64,000 nucleotides of DNA from Metallyticus violacea (taxonomy: Eukaryota; Arthropoda; Insecta; Mantodea; Metallyticidae): assembly GCA_030762175.1 (NCBI GenBank), contig CM060841.1, positions 10,482,501 to 10,546,500 of the forward strand, given 5' to 3'. Shown here piece after piece: positions 12,397 through 24,200 of the stretch; the stretch's first letter is position 1, and each line of letters begins with the position of its first letter. Position numbers and translations under genes: made by a program. The notes beneath the pieces are model-generated. The model worked only from the letters and a program-made list of their open reading frames with translations. It did no database searches and was not told the origin of the DNA.

Positions 12397-15300
12397 TAAA
12401 ACTGCAGAGATACAATAGTTTTATTCAAATATAGCAATTTTATCATTGTTATATATTTAAGTTTTCAGTAGAATAAATGGCGTATTATTCTGTTCTTTGC
12501 CAATAATGAATGCATCAAGTTATTTATAGAAAGCCTAGTATCCTGAGGCTCAATAGGACATAAAATTATGTATAATTCAGTAACTACATTATCTAAGCTA
12601 GAATTCTGCAAAAGTCCTATAGAAACCTTTTGGCATGGAGAATCTTTGTTTAACTTATTCAAAACAAAGTTTTACTATTTGTCTTTCCTTATTTGAAAGA
12701 TTATTTTATGACTCTCGATAACTTAGTTGCAGCATGATCATTAATTATGGTCTAGATAGAGCATTTTATTACCTAGAACACTCTTACAACCAACAGTAAG
12801 TGCACCACTGGTAATGCCTGAGGTGTTTGATGGTACAAAATGAGAATGTTAGGAAAGATAAAATATAAACATTGTACTTATGAAGCTATTGACAATGGAG
12901 TGGTAATATATCCTTAAGTTAGGTATTCATCGTTTTGAGTAATGGCAGTTCAGTGAGCAACTGAAGATGGGAGAGATTCTCCAGAAATGCATCTTACTTT
13001 TATGTACATAAGTAAGTTTAGGTTAGGTATCCATTTTTTACACTAAACTCCACTCACACAAAAGTAAGATGCGTTTCAGGAGAATCTCTCCCATTTTCAG
13101 TTGCTCACTGAACCGCCGTTACTCGAAACGATGCCTGGACAACCGGATGTTCCTGTGGTGGCCTCTGTAGGTTGAAGTAGGAAGTTGCTGAGTGCATCCA
13201 TAGGAGGAAACTTGAAATTCATTAGGTTTTCTCTATTTTTTAATATGAAAATTTTCTCCCAAGTGGATAACTCCAATGTGTTGTGAAGATGTTTCAGCAG
13301 TTTAATTCCCAGTTTTATTTCATGGTTTAAGGTCCAAAAGTGAGCTGCTACTACTAATTTATCCACCTGTTTAAATCGAATATTCCTAAAATGCTCTTTC
13401 CTCCGAATTTCCAAATTTCTTTTTGTTTTGCCTATGTAGCTCTGTTCACAATCTGCACATTTTATTTCGTAAATTCCCGATTTCTGTTCTGTTGGAATGG
13501 AGTCTTTTACTGTGCAACCTAATGAATTCTTGATGTTGTATCTGTTCTTTGGGGCTAACATTATCCCATGTTCTTTGAAGATTATCTGGAACTTGTGGTA
13601 AGTTGGATGGCAGATGAAACTTTTGAATTTGTATTCTTCTTTTGTGTTTTTCAGTGTGGAAACTTCCCTTATCCCTTTTTGTCTTTTAGATTTATTGACA
13701 ATTTTTATTACTGTGTCTTTGTTGAAACCATTGATTATAGCTGTCTTTATTATTTATTTGTATTCTTTTTTGTACTCTGCTTCTGTGAGTGGAATATTCA
13801 TCAATCTGTGTGCCAAAATGGGAAAAACTGTATATTTATGTGGAATGAGGTATAACTCTCATTTTTATGTAGTTTTCTGTGTGTGTTTCTTTTCTGTAAA
13901 TTCCAATATTCAAATAATCTCCATTTCTTATAATTTTTAAATCTAGAAATAGTAGCCACCTATTTCTTTCTTCTTCTATAGTAAATTATATAGATTCATG
14001 TTGCAAATTAAGAAGTTTCAGGGCATCTATTGAGTGTTTCTTTGGTATTATTGCAAAAATATCATCCACATACCTATACCATGATTTGAAAATTAAAGGG
14101 AAGGCTTTTGTGATGTGTGTTTCAAATGAGTCAGTACAAATACTGACCACCATGAATGGATTAAAGTGTGATGTGCTACTCTGAGCTTGCTGACAGGGTC
14201 AGCAACTTTTTGGTGCACTTTTCAACATATGAGGGTTAATAAATGAGTTGTTTAACTGCTGAGGATGTGGCGAGATATATGTCCTGAGCAAATCTCCAGT
14301 AAGTGAAGCCAAAAGGAGTGTTCTAAATAACCCATATCAGAAGAGATTATTACTGCGTGTTAGATTCCAAATTGAATTAATATTGAAATATCAGGGCTAG
14401 TTAATAAAGACTGAGAATGCTTTTTTTTTCCCCCATCACACAGTGGAGATACAGTAGTGAAACACTTCTTAATGAGAAGAACAGATTTCATGTGATTGGT
14501 GGAAAAATTTGAAAGAGCTATGCACAAGTGTCTTAGTATAGAATGCCAACAAGAGCAAGTGTTTGCAGTTGGCTGGTAAAATGGAGTCACTTTGTAAAGA
14601 GCAGTATGCTGCTTGAAATTTTGCTTCCATCTGCAGAAATTTGATATAGAAATAAATGATGCTATAGCAAGCACATGTTGATGTTCTGCCACAACCAATG
14701 GCACTTTGCTGGTTTAAAGAGTTTTAAAGAGGGCTGTGTTTCAACAACAAAGAGGGTAGCCCAAATGCTCCAACCACTGCAATAAAGAGACCATGATTAA
14801 CACAGCTGCTGTCATTGTTAGATAAGATCAACGAATAACATGTCTGACAGACATGTTACAGATTTCCCAGGGTAGTGCATTCACCATTCTGTTCAATCGC
14901 TTACGCATGAGATGCATGTGTGCCAGATGTGTGATGAGATTGCTGAAGCCTGAACAGAAGATGGTGCAAGTGGCATCTGTTGGGAACTTTGGCATATGGT
15001 AGCTGAACATGGTGAGAATACCTGAATTCCATCATTAGTGATAAGAATTGGCTGCATCATTACAATTCCAAAAGCAAACAGGTGAGCTCAGTTTGGAAAT
15101 CACTTGGTTCTCTGACATTAAAGAAGTTAAGATTATGATTTCCAAACAATGGTTAGTGAGGACAGAACTATTTTGAGGTTCCTTGACAAACACATCCAAC
15201 AAAAATGCTCTAAGTTGTATCCATCTGGTTGGTGCCTTCATGATAATGCAAATCCTCAAGTTTATGTTATTGCTCAACATTTGGCCAGAAAAATCATAAA

Positions 15301-18212
15301 TGTGTGCCCCTTCTTCCATACAGCCTGGACCTAGCTCTGTGTTACTCTTATCTGTTCCCTTATCGCAAAAAGGAGCTTGCATGGCCAGCCTTTTGATTAA
15401 TCAAATAAAGGCGGAAGTTTTGAAGACAATGTCTTAAAAAACAATTTCAGCAATGGTAGACACAGTGGGCCAAATGCATACCACTCAAAGGGGACTACTT
15501 CCTTGCCTTGTACTTCCTATGTAAAAAAAAAACATTTATCAATAAAAGAAGCTTTAATTATATATTTAAACCCAGTAATTTAAATTATATAATTCTGTAT
15601 ATCGTGATTTTACTTTGCATTTGTTATATTCAGTATTAAATAAATGCATTTATTCATTCATAGAACAATCGGTCCTGGTGGTGTAGTGGTTACCATACTT
15701 GCCTCCTAAACCCAAGATCGCGGGTTTGAACCCGGCCAAGACTAATGGATTTTTTGGGGGCGTAAAAATCCTAAGTATGGCTTCCTTCGGAAGGGAAGTA
15801 AAGCCGTGGGTCCCATGTCGTACATTTATGGCACGAAAAAGAACCTCAAGCCTGAAAGAGAGGCCTCTGAGCAAAATTTGTCAGCCGTTTCACGCCCTGA
15901 GTTGAATGGGATGCTGATGACCTGAGCTGTTAAAAGGCGTCCATAAATAAATCATTCAAAAAAAAAAATTCATAGAACATGGGAAACGTACTTCACTAAG
16001 TGGTAAACACTGACCTAGAAAGTGGCATTCTTGGCTATAGGTATAACTACAGGTTATTCAAAATTATGTTTCCATCATAACTGTAAATACCCCTAAATAT
16101 TTCCAAATTTGGCTGTTATGGGTAGACCTAGGACAGTTCATTTCAATATTTATAAACATTTTGATAACATTTGTTACTTGAATATAGATTCCAAAACATA
16201 ACAATTTTTATTGTATCTATGAGCATGTGATTTAATAACTAGAGTGTGAATGTCATTCATAAAATTGATTCACATTTTCTACAGTAGCAATAAATTTATG
16301 AGCAATGTAGTTAACTGTATGTTTCATTGCAGTTTTTGATACCAGAATTGGATCAATGCTTTAGGTATACTTTAATTTTGTGAGTTTAGATTAGAAATCA
16401 CACTATTTTAATAATTGCATCCCAGACAATAATCAGTTAGCCATTGTTCATTTCACAATTCAAATAGTCTTCAAAAAGTGAATGACTGTTTTTTATAATG
16501 TGATATGCTGTAAATGAACTAATTTTGTGTTTAAATGCATATTTACCATGAAATTTATGATAATTCCACTTCTGGAGCTGACTTTGGCTAGATATACATT
16601 TTATTTTTTTTTTCCAAAGGTATTCTCAAAAGAAAACTATTGTTTATTCATATGAAAAAAAGTCTATGTAACAGTATTTAATTCAGAAATGAAGCAGATA
16701 TTCATCCAAAACAAATAGAGCTTGGAAAGGAAATTAAGCATATACTTAAAACTTAGAAGTATTGCATATGCTCACTTTTATTCACACAGAAACATGATTG
16801 AACCAAATGCAAACTGGTTAATACTATGTTAGTTGACATGTCCTCTAAAACTATTTCCTGTAAGTAAATCAAAATGTTATTACATATATAAATTAAAACT
16901 GGATCTTACACAAGAGCTTATGGTGTTGAGGTGCATTTAGCTGATGTAAATAGGTAAGCAACTTTAGAGGAAGTACAAGAACACTAGTATAATGTAGAAT
17001 ATGTTAAATAATAAAATAATTTTTGCTTGGGCAAAGATGGCAAAGATGGGAGACAGCTTCTTCTTCTCATACTTTAAAGACTGGATGTTTTGCCAGTTCT
17101 ATGATAGGAGTGGAACCCATGCCTTCTGGATTTGCCCAAGGATCCTGGACCCACTATTAGTAGTTGTTTTGATACTTAGTTAATGGATATTATATTGGTA
17201 TTAATATATTGCAAATCATATAATGTGATGTGCTTAAATGAATAAAAAATAAATATTCATTATTCACCAATATTTAAGAGCTAAAAGATGTTTCTTAATA
17301 ACACCACTTTTTTGATTTCCTGAATATATTCAAATACATTGAATTTCATAAAGGTAATTATCAAAAATCAATTTTGCATCTCTACTTATGTTCTATTATA
17401 AATTGATTACAGTGAGAGACTATTTTAATTTATGGTGGAAATTTTAATAAATATAAAATAAATTTCTATTCATAAATATTTTTTAAATTTTAAATAATTA
17501 AATAAATCCAAAAGTACTTATTTTCCATGTTGCATTTATGTTGCCTTGGCTTTAATTAGTAAATTCTGTGAACCTTGGCAGTATATTCTGTACTTTGCAG
17601 GTATTTTGAGAGAGAGAGAGGGGGGGGGGGTAAGGCATAGGTATACATGTATAGAATACAACAAAATTATACATTTTAGAAATGGCAAGGCACATTTCTC
17701 ATCTTTTCACTAGTTTGATTACAAAATAAAATGCAGGACAAATCTTAATAACCTCATTCCGAGTGTCTAGTGTTATCACTTTCAAACAAACTGCCATGAG
17801 ATTCCTGGCAATTCCCGAGTATTGCCACTGTAATTTTCTTGCCTTAAAGATTGAGCAGTAGCTATATTCCCTGTTTCTCATATATTTAGATGTCTTAATT
17901 AATAAATTATTTACTTTCACTTCCATATCTGATCTCTATTAGCACTAAGCATGTCAGAAAGGGATTGCAGAGACATGACGTTTTCCTGAGCAAATTTTGA
18001 TTTTTCTTCATTCCTCATGCATATCATAGCAACTTAACATAAATAAAGCTGCTGGCTAACTGTAATCTTAGTTCCACAAAAAAAAGCCATCAAGGCTTAT
18101 CCTGTACTATAAATCTGTGGTATATGGATAGCAACATTAGTCCTTTTAATATTTACTAACTTGTAATGTGCTGTTATTAAAATCCTAGATTGTTGTATAT
18201 GTTATATGCAAA

Positions 18213-18269
<57 letters not shown>

Positions 18270-21200
18270 AATTAAACTACCTTAACGGTGCAAAAGAATA
18301 CTCAAGAATTGAAGTGAGAAATGTGCTAGATTCAGAATTCATTATCATAAACATAATAAATGTTTTGAATCTGCTAACACACAAAATTACAGTGGTCATT
18401 TGAATTGTATTTAGAGCAATTTGATCAGCTTTTGTACTGCAATTAGCTTTGGGAAAAATGTATTTTTTTTCCTACAAGGAACTATATTACAGTATCATGA
18501 TTTGTATTAAAAATTATTTTTATATTTCCAAATTTTAACACTATAATTTTTAGTTACTTTCATACATTTTTGTGTCTGTAATCTGTCTTTTACTGCATTA
18601 AAATTTTTAGGTTTTCTGGTCAGCTGCTGTCCCAAACTTAACCATTGCAGTTATCAAAATATTAGAAAAGTTTGTTACTAACTTACAGGTTCTACTCAGT
18701 AGGTATTATAGGATGAAATATCCAGATTATAGCCAACATATACATTAACATGCAATTGATCAGGATTAGTTCTTGTTTTAGATAGTGAAAGCAACTTTAA
18801 AGATTAATACAGATTAGATAATGTTAGGTTAGAATTCATTCAGTTTTTATATAATAAAAGCAATTCATGATCAAAAATATCTGATAAAAATATTTGATGT
18901 AAAAACTGCCACTACTGCTTCCATCTAGTAGCATTTCTGAATAGCAATGTCCAAATCCTTGTTGTTTCAATGAAAATATTTAAGTTTTCCTAAGAACCAT
19001 TTCCAATTTTTATTCCATTGCTATATTATATATTTAAAGCCCCTAAACATCTGACAGCCATTCCATTTAACATTACTCAGTAATTTTATGCATTCTTCTT
19101 CTTCTTTCATATTCTTTATTAGTATCATGCTTTTTGCACTAGTAAGAAATCTAAAAATCACACACACTCAGAACTCATGTACTACCAAGCCCAGCAAACA
19201 AGACATGTATGCATGCATGCCACAACAAATATTTCTTCAGAATAATCGAGCATATGTATTGTGCAGAAGATGGGGGAACCATTTGTATAAAAAGTATAAA
19301 TACCTTGTCTGCCTTACCTATATATCATACTTCCTGGGATTCTCACTCAAAAGGTAAGGAATTAACACATTCTTCAAAATATTTTTGCAAGCATTTAATG
19401 ATTCACCAATGCTAAAGATCTTTCAAGATGAAGAATGCAATTAATGAAATGATGACACAATAATGACACCAAATCCAAGAAAACCTAAAATTAGCAGGGA
19501 AAAGTCTTAAACCAAGCAAATTGATCACAGATCAAAATCAGGACTACTAATATCTGTGCCATGGCATGGGCAAACAAAAATAAAAGTTACTGCTGCAATT
19601 ACTTGTCCTTATATTTTAAGAAATGCCTTAATTAAATTTCTTCAAACTTTTCTAGAAAATACCGTTTTGTCCACTAGCCAAAGTCTAATTGTTCTGTAAC
19701 TTAATTTGGGAATATTGAACTTTTCTAGGGAGCAATTTAAAAAGTAATATGCAAAGCACTTCTTCTATCAGCTATAAAACTGAAAGCTATATAGTCTGGG
19801 ATAGCACAAAGTAAGAGCATCATAAGATAAAGGTAAAATAAGGAGATGAAATAAAGCTTTTTGTATTACCAGTTACAAATTGTTACAGAATGCAGCAACT
19901 TCTGTAAATACAGAGGTTCTAAAATGATATATATTTATATATAAATGCTCGCATTTAAAGAGAAATGAAGGATGTTAAAAACAATATATAGTTTATTATT
20001 TCAAATTCAACACCTACATTAAAATAAATTAAAACAAAATACAATAAACTTACCTCAATGAAAAAAAAGTGTTGTGGTCAGATGTTCAACGTATTTTTAA
20101 ATTTCACTTTTGGTACTTAAGCACGATGCAGGATGGAAAACAAAAGATAACTTCTTAAATGGCATGATGTCATTACCTGGAAAATTCTATGAAATGAATC
20201 TGTGCAATTGCTAAAGGTACAAGGTTAAATAAGGTAAAGGAAGGATAAAATTAAGATAAAACCAAAAGAACAGAAACAAACAAACTGTGCTCTACAATTT
20301 TTATTACATTATGGTGTACATTTCAACTTTACAGCTACCAAAATAATTTAACATAATGAAAAGAAAGGAAAAAACAAACACAAATTTAGTGTAATTTACT
20401 TCTGCAGGTATAATGGTGCACATTTGCTACTTGTATAACAGTCTTACAGGCACATGTAAAATAAGGAAAAATTCACAATAATTTGAAATAATATATCCTG
20501 CATTATGCAAGTATACAGCATTTAATTATATCCTTATTTTCATGAAAGGAAACAACAGTAAATGAAAATCAGCAAACAAATCAATAATGACAGCATCACT
20601 TATATAAGCATATAAGCATGAAGTTAACAGTTTCCTGATTAATTTATTAATTAACTGCAAATTTCCCTTGTATAAACATGGTCTGTTAGTAGCAAACACA
20701 ACAAAAAATGTCTGTCAATATTTTGTATAAAACAATGGAAAAATTAATATAACAGTTATATTCTTAACTTTCTTTACAAAGAAACGTCGCCATAAGAAAG
20801 TAAAATGTTTTAAGAGTATATTATGGACACTAATTTTTCAGTCACAACGTACAGGCTATGCATAAAATGGAAAAATAAACTACACTGCAAAGCTTCATGC
20901 AAGCTGAGAAATAACAGTGAGGTGAACAATTAACACTCATCACTTCAAAATACACCTGAAGCACTACGCTATAGCTACATCCAATCTTGACTGTTTTTTT
21001 AGCATTCTTTTATGCTATAGAACTAGTGCAAGCATAATGAATAAAAGTTCAAAACATTTCCAAGAGAATGGATATTCTATTTCCTCTCCATATTTCTTCC
21101 TCTTTACTTTTTTGAGTTTAGCCAAGGACCTTATTTTTCTCCTTCTGTTTTTTTCTTCTCCAGTTTATTTAAGGATCTTATTTTTCTTCCTTCTGCTCTT

Positions 21201-24200
21201 TCTGTTTTATACTTCTCCCCCCATTTTTATCAGCAATATTCCAGCCAACTTAAATGATTATGCATAAAATTTCTTAAGTAAACAGAGATTAAATATGTTC
21301 ATTTAGCTTCCATATTTCATGACATTTGTAAAACTTTATTAATGTTTTTATTTATTATTTAAGTTCAGTTAATGAATTTGTAAACATGTGCTTTTCAAAG
21401 TAAGTGTTAGAATAATTTTAAATTTTCATCGAACATTATCAAACATTATGAAAGTGCTGCATGTTATTACATCTCCAGAAATATTCAGCAGGTGAACTCT
21501 AGCTTTACTTTTTCAGAATTTTAATTTCACAGCTAATAACTTCTTTTATCTTTAAATTATTTTCAATGCTTGTATTTTGAAAAAGTTAGTACAAAATAAG
21601 CATTTTTAGTTAACATTTAAGAAAAAGAAACCAATTAAATCCTCCTTTACAGAAAATAGAAACTAAAAAAAAGCGCTTGGAAGATTCCAAATATATAATT
21701 ACTTGAAATTGTAAACTTTATGCTTATTAGAAGATCCCCTTTTAGACCACTTCATACCAGACCAGACTTTATTGAGTACTAAAACAGTCGCATTATGCAA
21801 ATCATTTACTACTAACTGAAGCTAGTTGGTTGTGATTTTTTTAATTTTACACACACTATTTGCCCATTAAATGAAAGGACTTTTATTTTAGACAGATAGC
21901 TGAATCTCACTTTAGCTTAAATCAGGAAATCCAACTTATTTATATATATAAAAGAGTTCTACTGTATTTAAAGGATAGTTCAATATATCAATTATCTACA
22001 CACAAAATGATCATCAATTACACAAACTTACCTCAATACGCATGTAAGTGACATTAAGTTGTTTGAAATCCTTAATTTCTAACACAAAATGTGATATATT
22101 CTCTATATGCACAGCTAGTTAACAAAAGCAAAGAATGACTATAGTCTGCATTTGTTCTAAGCATTTCTACAATGAAAATTATATACATCAATCTACACAG
22201 CTTGTTACATTCATTCTAATATAAACTTTTATTCTTCTTCTTCAAGGTATGTATATTGACCCTCCCATAATTTTTTCATGTTTAAAACCTTATAAAGCAT
22301 GCATGAAATAATTTATTAAAATTACTGTGTATACGTTTCTGTGTATGATATACAAATTTCAATCTTTCTGACACTATATGGAAAAAGTAATGCTTATTGA
22401 GCTTTGCCCATCAAAAGAAATGGTGATTGTGTGTGCAACCATAAACACACTCTTTGTTTCTTCACTTATAATCTATTCACTCAAGACGTCAAGTTTATCC
22501 TGCCAAAATGAGCTGATCTTAGAAAAAATTAGATACACATACAAAATACATATGTGTTTCATAAAGGAATCTGTGATATATAAGATTTATCTAGTGGCGG
22601 CCCTTCTGTCTTGATAAATGAGAATTATGCGATTTATCTGGACTTCTTGATGACCTTGAGTCACTGCCATACCTGCTGGAAGAGCGGGAACGAGACCTGG
22701 AATTTTCACCATTCCTGCTGTGAAATGGAGATATATAGTTATAAAATAAAAATTAGTTGAATAGTTAAAAAAAATGAATTGAATTGAATTAAATTAAATT
22801 AAAGGAAAAGTATAATAAAAAATAAATAATTACATAAATTAAAAGAGAAGACTAAGCAAGCAGAGCATGTTACTATTTCATATTCTTATTTATCTGTTTT
22901 AATGTCCTTAAACTAATGCTTGCTCTAGTTTCTATTTTGTGCTCCCTCTGTTAGTTTCCTATGCTTAATTTTAGAGCTGTATATTCTAATGAGTATACCA
23001 TGCCCTCATTATGTTAGGCAACCAGATTATGTATATACTAGTAGAAATCACCTGACCTTCAGAAGATATGCAATTCCAGCAAGACTGGAGTTAAAAGTTC
23101 TGCAGAAATAGGCAATTGGGCTTGTTCAGCAGTGTTTATCAGGCCACCTGTTTCTGTAGGAACAGACAATACAATATTTGTGCATTATGGAGTATTCCAG
23201 GAGTGAGATATATGCAAAAGAAATCATATAAATATTGTAGGAGAGAAAGTTTATGCTAAATTTCCAGGAATAGAATCTTAATTGGGAATGCAATTTTCAG
23301 ATTAACCAAGTGTGAACCCAAGGCACTTTCATTGACAAGAAGTTGAGACCTAAAAAACTGGTTTTTCATACAGGGAAAGCTCGATGAAAGCTATTGATTA
23401 GAAACTTCTCCTCAAAATATGATTAACTCAGCAAGCAATGAGTATCTGTTAGCACTGTGCATAATGCCAATATGCTGCTGCAGCTTCATTCATATAAAAT
23501 TATTACTGTACCTGAAATAAAATTCATGGAGACAGTGAAACAAAATATCCATGAAATAGTTTACTATATTTAGAGGAATGAATTGAGACAGATGTCTAAA
23601 AGATTTTAAAAGGAATTAGACATTTCCCACACTTCCATCTCCTACTGATGGATAAATAATGGGGTGGGGGGGGTTGTGACTGGACTATATAGTCCAGAAC
23701 AGTTTAAGGAAAAAGTTTGCATTCAGAGTAGTGATTGACTGCCAAAGTCAGTAAACAGCTGAAGCCTGAAACAAAGGTTCCCAAAACATGTCCTAATATT
23801 CATTTGAAAACATTCAATTTTGTATCATAACAGAAGTTATCCAGACATTCATATTACCCAACTGTGTATTGTAAAACCGGTAATATCTTAAATCTACATA
23901 GCTCTGCTTGCTTGCTTTAATTTATTTATTGTACAAATTAAATAGAAGACAAAATAGGATAAAAAGCTATCAGTGTTCCAAACCATTCTCAATATATAAC
24001 CACACAGTGGGAAGAAGCAACGGACAAATGTGGGCCACTGGTACTGCTTACAGATTATATAAAAAATAATCTGAAATATGTTTTACAGATGAAAAACCAT
24101 ACAAACAATAGCTTCAAGCTGACATTTACTACATACATCAGTAGTACAAATACATTACATGAAATGTACTCTTCACAGGAGAAGTTTACAAGGAAATATG

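Larger units (their letters stand above)
5983..22227 (-). other. TE-rich part of the 18.2-kb intron before the eMIC exon
   Basis: Intron (5983-24214 in the eMIC isoform). Recognisable contents, listed separately: Penelope-like remnants (7059-7870, 12928-14163), a hairpin (10800-11067), an exon-like ORF and poly(A) run (12055-12394), a mariner relic (14366-15540), a SINE (15668-15967), and (TA)n (18215-18263). The stretches 7880-10790, 11070-12050, 16000-18200 and 18270-22200 contain no gene I can support; 21120-21230 holds a short Pyr-rich duplication. Confidence 0.6.

Noticed and set aside
15668..15740. tRNA gene candidate
   Set aside because: Boxes A and B are good, but the anticodon arm has an oversized loop and the sequence continues into a repeated SINE body with target-site duplications.
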